NCBI RefSeq assembly: GCF_032854445.1
Contig: NC_088301.1
Location: 28,070,402 to 28,134,401 of the forward strand
Direction: 5' to 3'
Origin: Liolophura sinensis
Lineage: Eukaryota; Mollusca; Polyplacophora; Chitonida; Chitonidae
DNA: 64,000 nucleotides
The position numbers were made by a program, and so were the translations under genes. Below are positions 23,425-36,289 of this stretch, one piece after another (the first letter of the stretch is position 1; each line of letters opens with the position of its first letter). The notes below the pieces were generated by a model, which saw nothing but the letters and a program-made list of their open reading frames with translations, was not told the DNA's origin and did not search any database.

Positions 23425-25312
23425 CAACGTGGATATTGTACTTTATAGCTGCAGGAAGGTAAATTAGCTACCATCGTCTCCTTGAATATTGTACTTTATA
23501 CCAGTGTAAGGTAAATTAGCCACCGTCCTCCTTGTGGATGTTGTGCTTTATACCTCTGGAGGTAAACCTGCCACCATCCTCCTTGTGGATGTTGTACTTT
23601 TTACCAGTAGGAAAGTAAATTAGCCACCGTCCTCCGTGTGGATGTTGTACTTTATACCAGTAGGAAGGTAAATTAGCCACCGTCCTCCGTGTGGATGTTG
23701 TACCTTATACCTACAGGGAGGTAAATTAGTTACCGTCCTCCCCTTGGATATTGTACTTTATACCTGTAGGGAGGTAAATCAGCCACGGACATCCCCGTGG
23801 ATGGATGTACTTATACCTCTGAAGGTAAATTACACACCGTCCTCCTCGTGGATGTTGTACTTTTTACCAGTAGGAAGGTAAATTAGCCACCGTCCTCCCT
23901 GTGGATGTTGTACTTTATACCAGTAGGAAGGTAAATTAGCCACCGTCCTCCGTGTGGATGTTGTACTTTATACCAGTAGGAAAGTAAACTAGCCACTGTC
24001 CTCCTCATGGATGTTGTATTTTTTACCAGTAGGAAGGTAAATTATCCGCCGTCCTCCGTGTGGATGTTGTACTTTATACCAGTAGGATTGTAAATTAGCC
24101 ACCGTCCTCCCCTTGGATATTGTACTTTATACCTGTAGGGAGGTAAATTAGCCACCGACATCCCCGTGGATGTTGTGCTTTATACCTCTGAAGGAAAATT
24201 ACACACCGGCCTCCTCGTTATTGTTATACTTTATACCTGTAAGAAGGTAAATCAGCCACCGTTCTCCTCGTGGATCTTGTGCTTTATACCTCTGAGGGTA
24301 AGTCAGCCACCGTCCTTTTCGTGGATGTTGTATTGATACCTGCAGTAAGGTAAATTAGCCATCGTCCTCTTCGTGGATATTGTACTTTATATCTGTAGGA
24401 AGGTAAATTAGCCACCGTCCTCTTCGTGGATATTGTACCTTATACCTGCAGGAAGGTAAATTAGCCATCGTTCCCCTCATGGATGTTGTACTTCACAATT
24501 TTAGCAAGGTAAATTAGCCACCGTCCTCCTCATGAATGTTGTACTTGATACCTGCAGTAACGTAAATTAGCCACCGTCCTCCTCGTGGAGATTCCACCTG
24601 ATACCTGCAGGAAGGTAAATTAGCCACTGTCCTCCTCGCGGATGTTGTACTTTTTACCTGCAGGAAGGTAAATTAGCCACTGTCCTCCTCATGGATGTTG
24701 TACCTTATACCTGCACGAAGTTAAATAAGCCACCGTCCTCCTCATGGATGTTGTACCCGATACCTCCAGGAAGGTAAACTAGCCACCGTCCTCCTCGTGG
24801 ATGTTGTACTTTATACCTGCAGGAAGGTAAATTAGCCACCGTCCTCCTCATGGATGTTGTACCTTATAGGCCTACCTGCAGGGAGGTAAATTAGCCTCCG
24901 TCCTCCTCGTGCATGTTGTACCTGACACCTCCAGGAAGGTAAACTAGCCACCGTCCTCCTCGTGGATGTTGTACTTTATACCTGCAGGAAGGTAAATTAG
25001 CCACCGTCCTCCTCATGGATGTTGTACCTTATACCTGCAGGGAGGTAAATTAGCCTCCGTCCTCCTCGTGGATGTTGTACTTTATACCTACAGGAAGGTA
25101 AATTAGCCACTGTCCTCCTCGTGGATGTTGTACTTTATACCTACAGGAAGGTAAATTAGCCACTGTCCTCCTCGCGGATGTTGCACTGTATAGCTATAGA
25201 TAGGTAAATCAGCCACCGCCCTCCTCGTGGATGTTGTACCTGATACCTGCAGGAAGGTAAATTAGCAACCGTCCTCCTCGTGGATATTGTACTTTATACC
25301 TATATGAAGATA
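23425..25312 (-). repeat. 53-bp minisatellite array, right arm (inverted copy)
   Basis: About 36 copies of the reverse complement of the left-arm unit (GGTAAATTAGCCACCGTCCT ... GATGTTGTACTTTATACC). One copy of the variant unit (TATAGCTATAGATAGG) lies near 25190. Decayed units continue at 25722-25783, mirroring the outliers at 16703-16745. Confidence 0.95.
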
Positions 25313-27236
25313 AATACAGGCACATTTTGTATAGATGCCGGGGGAAAACCACCGTCCTGCACAACATACCAAGTACCTGTATATTGTATAGTCCTATAGG
25401 CCTATGAACCCCATGTCGGGAAAAAGGGTCTGGAGAGACCGTGGGCTGTTGTATCCTTATGATATAGAATACCTTGTCTTATTCATCATCTGTCGTCGAT
25501 AGTTCGATAATTTATACCGATAATTTATAAGATACCTTGTCTTATTCATCATCTGTTGTCGATAGTTCGATAATTTTGAGAAGAGCTGTAGTTAATAAAA
25601 TTTAAGTTAATGGTATGAGATATACAGTGATATAATCCGTATGTCTTTTTAGTGAACACAAATGTGTAACTATTTCCCACTACTTTGCATTTCGCACCAT
25701 ATGTGTGGTCATGCGCTCTACACCGTCCTCCTGATGGATGTCCGTTCTCCTGGTGAATGTACTTCCGTTCCCCTCGTGGATGTAGGCTGACGAATACTGT
25801 TGACCAAATCAAGAGATGATACATCACTAAATTCGGTTACTTTCAGAGGAGTGTTACTGTGAACTTTTAACAATACTCAGCGATGTTCGATAAGAAAAAT
25901 AAACAATTAAATACGTTAAGCAAGCTAATCATGTACAGATAGAGGTTTTTTTTTCGGTATATGTTTTTCGGTTTAGGTTTTTATAAGACCCTAAGCGTTC
26001 CGTGTATGAGAGCCTATTAGTAGATTGGCCACAAATTGTTGAACTCAATCAGATCGTATCTTACAAACAGGGTAGGGCTGGACGCCATTGAGCCAATCAA
26101 ATGGCACAGTACAAAGCCGCGAAATCCACGGTACATGGAAAGACAGTACAACAGCGACGTGTTATCTACAAGTAGAAAAGAGGCCCTATATCAGTATCCG
26201 TTGGGTACCGAGTTTTTGTCGTTCGACAGTAGCGTAATTTTATTTATCAGTGCAAGGACCTTAATGCACTCGCAAATTATTTTATTGATTTTATCAAATT
26301 AGCACCCATTTACGAACAGTGGCCTTTGAAAGTTCTGCTTTTCACGGCCAATAAAACGGCAAGCTTTCAAAGTAACACTTTTTACATAGTGTTTTCAGTT
26401 TTTCCATTTTTTTTTTACTATATGTTACTGCAAATGGGCACACGATTTCCCATGCAGAATTTAAGTTATTTAATGTAGCAAGCATGCTGCCGTTAGGTTA
26501 AAACAGACTGTTGAGTGAAAATTAGCATCCAGTTCCCGTGTAATGCGAGATCCCGCGACATTTCTGTTAAAAAAAATGATTTATATAAAATATGGAGGTA
26601 CTGGTAGTACATTTAATGTGGTTGAATTATGTCATTCCGCCGAAACTTTGTACACCGAAACAGTACATCTTAGTTCAGTTAAATTAAATGTTGAGGTCTA
26701 TTTTCAACCATTTCTGATATTTACCCGCCTCAACGATTAATCGTTGAATTCCAAAACGCGATAGGTCCATTCGACAAGGCACTTTACAGAACGAATTTGT
26801 CTGTCAAACATATCAAAGGCATCTCTGTGTTTGACGAAAGATCCACGATATTATGTCCATATGGACTAAACGAAAAATGGATATAACAGAAGCAGGCCTA
26901 GGATAAGAGAGCAGCACAAGTCCTTTTCTCAGATAGCCGTCGGAATGACGCCTTTATGTAATAGTTGACTAGGGTGAAGGTAAGAGATACGAGACATTTG
27001 GCCAGCAGCTTATGTTCTGTACATAATAATTATGATTCCAGACCATAAAATATGAGGGATATCCGGCACGTACAAATAGTGTGAATAAATCACAGCAGAA
27101 AGAGTACTAGTATGTGGACGCTAACAGTAAAGGTAAATTCTTTTTCTGGATGAGCAGGGTATGATATCAAGGACCTGTCATTGCAAAAGTAACACTTATG
27201 GTAATAACTAATACGGCTATGCAAGGTGGGCTGTTG
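25313..27236. other. Intergenic, no gene recognised
   Basis: Contains decayed 53-bp units (25722-25783), a duplicated ~50-bp segment around 25480-25575 (CTTGTCTTATTCATCATCTG twice), and AT-rich sequence. Short frames at 26036-26302 and 26543-26740 show no recognisable similarity. Confidence 0.4.
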
Positions 27237-27436
27237 TGTGTGCGGTCGCTGTGAATTCAGATCTAGTTCAGGCAGGCTTCCTCTGTGAGATGGTCTGCAG
27301 TCAACATGTAGGCAGTCATGGGATTCCTCCTGGCTCTGCTTGTTTCCTCACACCATAATATTGTAATGTAAAATGAACATGTGTAAGGGATATATTTGTG
27401 AGAACAGTGTAAACCAATAAACATATAAAGAAATAA
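27237..27436 (+). repeat. SINE family 1, old degenerate copy
   Basis: Recognisable pieces: GTGCGGTCGCTGTGAATTCA, GGCTTCCTCTGTGAGATGGT, CACACCATAATATTG and an AACCAATAAACATA tail. Many substitutions. Confidence 0.65.
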
Positions 27437-27458
27437 GTGGAGTGTGTCTGTTGTACAG

Positions 27459-27723
27459 GGGGACTCCGTGGCTCAGTTGGTTAGTGCGTTAGCGCAGCGT
27501 AATGAGCCAGGAGCCTCTCGCCAGTGTGGTCGCTGTGAGTTCAAGCCTCACTCATGCTGGCTTCCTCTCCAGCCATAAGTGGGAAGGTAGGTCAGCAACC
27601 TGTGTATGGTCGTGGGTTTCCGCTGGGCTCTGCTTGGTTCCTCCCACCATAATGCTGGCTGCCGTCGTATGAGTGAAATTTTCTTGAGTACTGGGTAAAG
27701 CATCTATCAAATAAATGAATAAA
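27459..27723 (+). repeat. SINE family 1, full length, with target-site duplication
   Basis: Head GGACTCCGTGGCTCAGTTGG to tail TCAAATAAATGAATAAA. Flanked by TCTGTTGTACAG (27447-27458) and TCTATTGTACAG (27724-27735), a 12-bp duplication with one change. Confidence 0.88.
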
Positions 27724-27852
27724 TCTATTGTACAGAGGCCTTGGTGTGTTACAGAATGCAGGCTGTATTGTTGGTGTGAGTTTAAACTTCAGTTCATTCA
27801 GTTCAGATTGGTTTCCTGCCGGGGATGTATGTGCAGCAGCCTTATATTTAAA

Positions 27853-30852
27853 TCTGGGTGGGCTGTGTAAGGTTAGCTGTACTATGTGTATTGTACTGAG
27901 ACCTGGGTGGGCTGTGTGAAGTGGGCTGTAGTATGTGCATTGTGCTGGGACCTGTGTAGGCTGTGTGAAGTTGGCTGTAGTATATGTATTGTACTGTGTC
28001 CTGGGTGGGCTGTGTAAAGTGAGCTGTCGAAGGTGTATTGTACTGAGACCTGGGTGGGCTGTGTAAAGTGGACTGTAATATGTGCATTGTACTCAGACCT
28101 GGGTGGGCTGTGTGAGGTGGGCTGTGTGAGGTGGGCTGTAGTATGCGTTGTGTACTGAGACCTGGTTGAACTGTGTGAGGTGGGCTGTAGTATGTGTATC
28201 GTACTGAGACCTAGGTGGGCTGTGTGAAGTGGGCTGTACTATGTGTATTGTACTGAGATCTAGGTGTGCTGTGTGAAGTTGGCTGTAGTATGTGTATTGT
28301 ACTGAGACCTGGGTGGGCTGTGTGAAGTGGGCTGTAGTATGTGTATTGCATTCAGACCTAGATAGGCTGCGTGAAGTGGGCTGTAGTATGTGTATTGTAC
28401 TGAGACCTGGGTGGGCAGTAGTATGCATTGTGTACTGAGATCTGGTTGAACTGTGTTAGGTGGGCTGTAGTATGTGCAATGTACTGAAACCAGGGTGGGC
28501 TGTGTGAAGTGGACTGTAGTATGTGTATTGTACTAACACCTAGATAGGCTGTGTGAAGTGGGCTGTTGTATATGTATTGTACTGAGCCCTAGGTCGGCAC
28601 TAGTATGTGTGGTGTACTGAGATCTGGTTGGGCCGTGTGAAGTAGTGTGTAGTATGTATTGTACTGAGACCTGGGTAGGTTATGTGAAGTGAGCTTTAGC
28701 ATTTGTATGGTACTAAGACAAGGGTGAGCTGTGCAAAGTGGGCTGTAGTATGTGTATTGTACGAATACTTGGGTGGACCATTTGAAGTTGGATAGAGTAT
28801 GTGTATTGTACTGAGACCTGGGTGGGCTGTGGGAAGTGGGCTGTAGTATGTGTATTGTACAGACACCTAGGTGGGGTATGTGAAGTGGACTGTAGTATGT
28901 GTATTGTACTGAGATCTGGGTGGGCTATGTGAAGTAAGCTGTAGTATGTGTATTGTACTGAGACCTGGGTGGGCTGTGTGAAGTAGACTGTAATATGTGT
29001 ATTGCACTGAGACCTAGATAGGCTGCGTGAAGTGGGCTGTAGTGTGTATTACACCGAGAACCAGGTGGGCTGTCTAAAGTGAGCTGTAGTATGTATATTG
29101 TACTGAGACCTGGGTGGGCTGTGTGAAGTGGGCTGTAGTATGTGTATTGTACTGAGATCTACGTGGGCTGTGTGAAGTAGGGTGTAGTATGTATTGTACT
29201 GAGACCTGGGTGGGCTATGTGAAGTGAGCTCTAGTACGTGTATTGTACTGAGACTTGGGTGAGCTGCGTGAAGTGGGCTGTAGTATGTGTATTGTACTGA
29301 GACAATGATAATATGGGTAGTATGTGTATTGTACGAAGACTTAGGTGGGATGTGTGAAGTGGGCTGTAGTATGTGTATTGTACTGAGACCTACATAGGCT
29401 GTGTGAAGTGGGCTGTAGTATGTGTATTGTACGAAGACTTAGGTGGGCTGTGTGAAGTAGGCTGTAGTATGTGTATTGTACGAAGACTTAGGTGGGCTGT
29501 GTGAAGTAGGCTGTAGTATGTGTATTGTGCTGAGACATACATAGGCTGTGTGAAGTGGGTTGTAGTATGTGTATTGTACTGAGACCAGGGTTGGTCCAAG
29601 TATATATGGTGTGCCGAGATCTAGTCGGGCCGTGTGAAGTAGGGTGTAGTATGTATTGTACTGAGACCTGGGTGGGCTATGTGAAGTGAGCTGTAGTACG
29701 TGTATTGTACTGAGACCTGGGTGGCCTGTTTGAACTGGTCTGTATGAAGTGGGCTGTAGTATATGTATTGTACTGAGACCTGGGTGGGCTATGTGAAGTG
29801 AGCTGTAGTAGGTGTATTGTACTGAGACCTGGGTGAGCTGCGTGAAGTGGGCTGTACTGAGATCTGGTCGGGTCGTGTGAAGTAGGGTGTAGTATGTATT
29901 GTACTGAGACCTGGGTGGGCTATGTGAAGTGAGCTGTAGTAGGTGTATTGTACTGAGACCTGGGTGAGCTGTGTGAAGTGGGCTGTAGTATGTGTATTGT
30001 ACTGAGACATGAGTGAGGTGTGTGAAGTGGGCTGTAGTATGTGTATTGTACTGAGACATGAGTGAGGTGTGTGAAGTGGGCTGTAGTATGTGTATTGTAC
30101 TGAGACGTGAGTGAGCTGTGTGAAGTGGGCTGTAGTATGTGTATTGAACGAAGGCCTAGGTGGGCTGTGTGAAGTGGGCTGTAGTATGTGTATTGTACTG
30201 AGACCGAGATAGGCTGTGTGAAGTGGGCTGCAATGTGTATTACACCGAGAAATAGGTGGGATGTGTGAATTGGACTGTAGTATGTATATTGTACTGAGAC
30301 CTGGGTGGGCTGTATGAAGTGGGCTGTGTGAAGTGGGCTGTAGTATGTGTATTGTACTGAGACCTAGGTGGGCTGTGTGAAGTGAGCTGTAGTAGGTGTA
30401 TTGTACTGAGACCTGAGTGAGCTGCGTGAAGTGGGCTGTAGTATGTGTATTGTACTGAGATCTGGTCGGGCCATGTGAAGTAGGGTGTAGTATATATTGT
30501 ACTGAGACCTAGGTGGGCTATGTGAAGTGAGCTGTAGTATTTGTATTGTACTGAGACCTGGGTGAGCTGTGTGAAGTGGGCTGTAGTATGTGTATTGTAC
30601 TGAGACCTGGATGGGCTGTGTGAAGTGGGCTGTAGTATGTGTATTGTACGAAGACCTAGGTGGGCTGTGTGAAGTGGACTGTAGCATGTGTATTGTACTG
30701 AGACCTAGATAGGCTGCGTGAAGTGGGCTGCAATGTGTATTACACCGAGAAATAGGTGGGCTGTGTGAAGTGGACTGTAGTATGTATATTGTACTGAGAC
30801 CTGGGTGGGCTGTGTGAAGTGGGCTGTAGTATGTGTATTGTACTGAGACCTG
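27853..30852. repeat. 49-bp minisatellite array (~3 kb)
   Basis: About 60 copies of a 49-bp unit (GTGGGCTGTAGTATGTGTAT, TGTACTGAGACCTGGGTGGG, CTGTGTGAA), with variant and truncated units. The minus-strand consensus has no stop in any of the three frames, so long frames such as 30059-29439 arise; their His/Thr/Ser/Tyr-rich content is the repeat read in rotation, not a gene. Confidence 0.95.
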
Positions 30853-31001
30853 GAAAGTAGGATTACGTGAAATCCTTCTGGTCTCTGTACTGTGGATTTA
30901 TATTCTGTAGCTTTCATCATCTTCAGGATGGACACAATCTGGTGTCATAACGCTACAGGATATGATGCAAAGGTTTAACATCGTAAGTGAAAAGACGAAT
31001 T

Positions 31002-31168
31002 TGGCTTCCTCTCCAGGCTTTACATGGGAAGGTCTGCATGCAACCTGTGGATGGTCGTGGGTTTCCCCCGGGCTCTGTCCGGTTTCCTCCTACCATAATG
31101 CCGGCCAGCTTCGTATAAGTGAAATATTCTTGAGTACGGCGTAAAACACCAATCAAATAAATAAATAA
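31002..31168 (+). repeat. SINE family 1, 5'-truncated, with target-site duplication
   Basis: Begins at GGCTTCCTCTCCAGGC and ends in (AAATA)n. The 13-bp repeat GAAAAGACGAATT flanks it at 30989-31001 and 31169-31181. Confidence 0.9.
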
Positions 31169-31181
31169 GAAAAGACGAATT

Positions 31182-31575
31182 GTTTAATAACAGAAGTGAA
31201 ATTATATTCTTTGGATTGAAGGATTACATAGAAATCACTGTAGCACCAACGTTGTTCTCTTACACAAAGTCGTATCCTAAATGTGAAGGATCTCACAAGC
31301 AGAAACTGTAAAAATGAAGTGTGAAAGCGTTTATAAAACATCCAGGGAATGTTTTGGAGATGATGATTTGATCCCTATGAACGTGTAAAATGTTGTCTTT
31401 TTTTGTACTGGTGATTCCGAAAATAAGAACAGAACATACTGTGAAGTAAAATATCCATAGAGAGTATCTCATATTAAATAGCACCACATCCCGTCTGGAA
31501 GTGGGTCTCATCACAGCAGGGTACAACGTACATCCATACTAATGATCACCAGTGGTGGCGTCCCTGTTGAGCACC
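31182..31575. other. Intergenic, nothing recognised
   Basis: AT-rich sequence between two SINE copies; no gene, RNA or repeat seen. Confidence 0.4.
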
Positions 31576-31782
31576 GAGGAGCCTCTCACCAATGCGGTCG
31601 CTGTAAGTCCAGCTCATGCTGACTTCCTCTTACGTACTTGGGAAGGTCTTTCAGCAATCTGCGGATGGTCGTGGGATTCCCTCCAGGTCTGCCCGGTTTA
31701 CCCATAATGCTGGCCGCTGTCGTGAAAGTGGAATATTCTTGAGAACGGCGTAAAACATCAGCCAAATAAATAAACAAAGATA
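31576..31782 (+). repeat. SINE family 1, 5'-truncated
   Basis: Begins at ACCGAGGAGCCTCTCACC, retains the CACCATAATGC-like and TATTCTTGAGAACGGCG blocks, and ends AGCCAAATAAATAAAC. Confidence 0.8.
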
Positions 31783-32448
31783 AATAAGGTATCAAACGAT
31801 GCGGGACAACGTATGCAATCGGAGCTTTTTGGAAGAAAAAAAGTCAAAAATTTTCAATTAGTGGGCAGTTCATTATGACGCCATCCAAGATTTAACCTTC
31901 GCCACATCTCAACCTCGTTATTGTATAGCAATGCGGTACACACCGTTGCATTTTTCGTGGCAAGATACATGGAATGAATTAGCTTTAAACGGCGTTTGAA
32001 CATTTTTACGAGATAAGACTTTTTATGTCTCTACAAAATGTGTCATTATAGTTACGTGCGGCTTGAAATCATTCAAGTTTCTTCAGCCATCGTCAGGTTA
32101 TTAATCCACAGAAGCAAATGTAGCTTTCGCTCGCTGGGGAGCCCATGTCGATCAATTTTAAATCCTGGTATAGAAATCCTAATATTTACATATCGTGTGG
32201 AACAATCTATGGGCTACGTTTAAAATAAATAAGGCATGGAATACAAATAGCACCTCATGACATTAACTGAGTTCGCCGTACGTTACGAGATTTCAAGTGG
32301 GATCATGCATGAGAGTACCGTTTATACAGAGAGCAGATTGGTAGTTTCTTGAATGCACCTTTCTATCTCAGTATGAATTTTCTTAACAAATATGTCCATT
32401 CAGGGGTCCATGGGGATATCACAGGAAGCGGTTCCTCATGTGACTTGC
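31783..32448. other. Intergenic, nothing recognised
   Basis: No gene, RNA or repeat seen. Confidence 0.4.
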
Positions 32449-32742
32449 TTTTAAAGAGGAAGTTGTAACTTCCTCGCTTGGCGTTCAGCATGAAGGGGAT
32501 AGTGCAAAGACTGGTTGACCCGTATCAGTATAATGGCTCGGGCGGGGCGGCTTACTTGCCTTCGGTAAGTTGTCTCAGTGAAGCAGCACTAAATAAAAGA
32601 GCGGTGGAAATCCGTCCTGCAACAAGGAGGCACATTACACGTACATGCACCCTAAGGATTCCTTCGTCGTCATATGACTGAAAAATTGTTGTGTACGACG
32701 TGAAACACCAAGCACTCACTCACTCACTCACTCACTCACTCA
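32449..32742 (+). repeat. SINE family 2, head-truncated
   Basis: Starts at CTTTTAAAGAGGAAGTTGTA, runs through CTTGGCGTTCAGCATGAAGG and CGTCGTCATATGACTGAAAA to the tail ACGACGTGAAACACCAAGCA(CTCA)n. The tRNA-like head is missing. Confidence 0.85.
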
Positions 32743-32822
32743 TCTGACTTGCACAGTTGTATTTTATGATTTGCACTGCTCCTGCAATAATACTTGTTTC
32801 TCGTGCTGTTAAAGAAGACTGA

Positions 32823-32945
32823 CATTGAGTGAGGGAGAGAGTGCTTGGAGTTTGACGTCGTACAATTTTTCAGTCATATGCCGACGAAGGAGCCTTTAGA
32901 GTGGATGTATTGTGTCTCCTTGTTGTAGGGCAGCTGATCGCCGTA
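32823..32945 (-). repeat. SINE family 2, 3' fragment
   Basis: Inverted tail GAGTGAGGGAGAGAGTGCTT, then GTCGTACAATTTTTCAGTCA and the start of the body; it breaks off at about 32945. Confidence 0.75.
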
Positions 32946-33239
32946 AAGAGCAATTGGTCCAAGTCAAGGAAAAACAAAAATCTAAAAATCTGTACGATTC
33001 ATTCCTCAACGGAAATATCAGTCTGAGATAGAAAGGAAACCCCTCCTCTCAAAGAGGACGGAATAAGCGAAAAATCCTGTGTCTTTATCACCAAATTCTA
33101 TCACAACTAAAATTCAGAAATTATGTTCAGACTATGACGTGGACGAACGACTAAAGACAACCCTAAGCCTGTGTACAGGTCAGACGTGAAATAACGATTT
33201 TCGGCCATTGCACACAGAAAAATTACATTGCAGGAAATG

Positions 33240-33539
33240 TGGTCACCTATAAACAAATATGGGTCTTTTAGATGCCAGAAAGTTTGCCACATATAAACAA
33301 ATATGTACATATTAGAAGCCAGAAAGATTGTCATTTATAAAGAAATGTGGGTCTATTAGATGCCAGAAAGTTTGTCACCTATAAACAAATATGTGTCTAT
33401 TAGATGCCAGAAAGATTGTCATTTATAGAGAAATACGGGTCTATTAGATGCCAGAAAGTTTGTCACCTATAAACAAATATGGGCAAATATATGGGTCTTT
33501 TAGATGCTAGAAAGTTTGTCACATATAAACAAATATAGG
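33240..33539. repeat. 44-bp minisatellite
   Basis: About six to seven copies of GTCACCTATAAACAAATATG followed by GGTCTATTAGATGCCAGAAA and GTTT. Confidence 0.85.
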
Positions 33540-35423
33540 GCTGTTATATAATTCTGCTTTATGCGCGTTATCGGTGCATTTAGCGTATAATCCATTACTA
33601 AAGTAAATATGGACGCACAAATTAACACATGTTCAACTGTTCACTGTAAATGTTCATCGTTGTAGAGGTGATTTCCGATAATGGCACAAAAAGTGTATCA
33701 TCTACAACCTAATTGCCTTTTGGAACCATCAAGTGCACAATAAACAGCAGGATACACATGTATCTCCGTTGTTATTGGCTTCAATTATCAGTCACATGAC
33801 ATGTATGTTAACTGTAGTACAATCTCCGATAAACACACATTTGCGGACGAATCAGTGAAAATAATTTGAGCGCGGAGTTAAATAAATAAACGTATACATA
33901 CGTAAATCAGGGCGCTGTCGTTTAGTTTACTTTAGTCTTACGATATGTTTGTCGTCACTATTAACGTACCATTGTCCTATACGTGCGATATCGTACATGT
34001 ACTACATCCCTGTGACAGTTATCTGGTCAGTGTAATTGTGTGTATTTTATAGGGTGTAAAGTCTTTTTTCGTTGCCAGCCTGCCAGTTTTAGTATACAGG
34101 TGCATGCTTGGTATCAAAATGATGGAAATTGTCTAAGATTTTGGCAGGTATGTGTTTTAATGATTAAAGTTTGAAATTCTGGGCGAGAAGACAGAAGAAG
34201 ACAGGTGGTGATGAGGCTGCGAGTGACGTCCACTTGGCGTTCCTAGGCACCCCTCCCAGCTGCCAGCATAGGAAGGTCCAAACTTAGACGGTCAACCTAT
34301 GTCAAGATTTTTATGGCTGCTTTCACCCAGGCTGGGCCAAGTATGCACCAATGCTTTTTGGCAACGGATTGTTCACGACTGGGCTACAGTACAACATTGT
34401 CGATTATGGAATATTAAAGGGCGTCTGAGGCAGTAAGTGGGTTCTCAAGCCTATAAGCCGACGATATACTTAGAGTGATCCGAATGAGTTATCTCCCGCT
34501 GTCCATGGCTGCCATTCTCATTTCTATTGGGCCGCGAAGGCTCGATACAATCTGCTTGTGGCATCTTTCCATTCCATGACACCGACAACCTGTAACAAGG
34601 ACGCATTTCTGAAACCAATGGAAAAAGACGTAGATCGCAACCGAATCTTTCCGCTGTTGGCATTCAGGTAAGTTCTCGTTCGTTAATAACGATTTACCTG
34701 GATGATTTTTAATCTCTTGATTTGTGTTATCAATAGAGATTATTTCATGCGATATCGTTTACATTTGCCGGGAGGTCGCTCTCACTCTGATGTTCGCGAA
34801 AATTACAAATCATCCAATGTATCGCTAAATATGGCAATGCCGACTGTTTTCAGTTCATCCAACATCCTAGTACATGACTTTGAAAATCTTCTTTAAACTA
34901 TATGTAAATTCTTTAAAGCTTTCATGTATGTATTCCTATAAAGAAAACCAAAACAGTAAGATTGACAGCGGTACAGCGGATGATGTACACAGGGCACTAT
35001 TGTCAGGCGTTCTTACAAGACATTATAGCAGTCAGGGAGCCAATAACTCAATACAGCAGTGAGTGGGGAGGGGAGGGGAAGTGCGTAATAGCCGCAATAT
35101 TCTTCGTGTTCTTTTTTTTACCAATGTAAACCTAATTATCAGGGCCCGATTTTACGAAACTTTCCCAGATTTTTATGCAAAAGTAATTGACTTAGTTGAG
35201 CAACTAAAGTTCTACATGTATTGTTTTTTTTCAACATGTATTGTTTTTTTCTTCAAAACTCTGCTTACTGGACAAAATTTTTTTACAAAACTGAAAGGGA
35301 AAGAAAACACTAAAATAATCGATTTTTTAAAATACTGTCAACTAAATGGTTTTTAATTATGGAACTCTACGGTGGTCTGTAGTGACCGGGAGGCTATCAG
35401 TGGCGTCACATACATATTTTGTT
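33540..35423. other. Intergenic, possible untranslated exon
   Basis: No coding gene recognised. Bases 34450-34670 are less AT-rich than the surroundings and end with a strong donor-like CATTCAG|GTAAGTTC (GT at 34671). This could be the first, non-coding exon of an unseen gene, but there is no independent support. Confidence 0.3.
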
Positions 35424-35716
35424 ACCGGCCCCGATAGTACAGTTGGTACTGTAGTACAGTTGATACTAAGATCTTAAAAGAGGAAGTTGTAACTTCCTCG
35501 CTTGGCGTTCAGCATGAAGGGGATAGTGCGACGACTGCTTGACTCGTATCAGTACAATGGCTCGGGCTTACTTGCCTTCGGTAAGTCGTCTCCGTGAAAC
35601 AATGGAAAACTGTCCTGCAACAAAGTGACACATTACATGCACTCCAAGGACTCGTCCGTCGTCATATGAGTGAACAATTGTTCAGTACGACGTTAAACCC
35701 CAAGCACTCACTCATT
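35424..35716 (+). repeat. SINE family 2, rearranged head
   Basis: Begins ACCGGCCCCGATAGTACAGT with a partly duplicated and deleted tRNA head, joins the body at AAAGAGGAAGTTGTAACTTC, and ends GACGTTAAACCCCAAGCACT(CACT)n. A further tail fragment lies at 35768-35812. Confidence 0.8.
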
Positions 35717-35829
35717 CCATATTTTCTTGCTTAAAATTCATTTCACTAGTGCTAGTTGGCCCAGTGTCAGTATAAAGTGAACAATTGTACGACGTTAAAC
35801 CCCGTGCATACATAACATATACTCTGTAA

Positions 35830-35972
35830 TGTATTATTGATTTATTTATTTGATTGGTGTTTTACACCGTACTCAAGAATATTTCACTTATACGATGGCG
35901 ACCAACATTATGGTGGGAGGAAACCGGGCGTCCGCATATTGCTGGCAGATCTTCCCACGTACGGCCGCTGTA
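35830..35972 (-). repeat. SINE family 1, 3' half
   Basis: Inverted tail (ttta)nTTTGATTGGTGTTTTACACC to ACGTACGGCCG; the head is absent. Confidence 0.8.
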
Positions 35973-36017
35973 ATGTTTTAGACACAGCTTTGGATAATTC
36001 CTCCATCGCTTGTTTCC

Positions 36018-36289
36018 GGGGCTCCTTAGTTGTGGTGGTTAGCGTGCCAGCGCGCCACAATGACCCTGGAGCCTCTCACTGACGGGGTCGCTATAAGTTC
36101 CAGTCTAGCTCATGCTAGCTTCCTCTCAGGCCGTACGTGGGAAGGTCTGCCAGCAATCTGCGGATGATCGTGCCCCCCCCCCCCACCGGGGGTTCCGCCC
36201 AAGTTCCTTCCACTATAATGTTGTTCGCCGTCACATAAATGAAATATTCTCGAGTACAATGTAAAACACCAATAAAATAAATGAATAAA
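36018..36289 (+). repeat. SINE family 1, diverged full-length copy
   Basis: Head GGGGCTCCTTAGTTGTGGTG through CGGGGTCGCTATAAGTTCCA to CACCAATAAAATAAATGAAT. An expanded C13 tract at 36174-36186 sits where other copies read GGTTTCCCCCGGG. Confidence 0.8.

Noticed and set aside
16979-25312. CRISPR array
   Set aside because: The repeats are contiguous 53-bp units without unique spacers, in a eukaryotic genome; this is a minisatellite.
29439-30059. 206-codon minus-strand frame and similar long frames at 27848-30935
   Set aside because: They are the 49-bp minisatellite read through; the consensus has no stop on that strand, so length is not evidence of coding.
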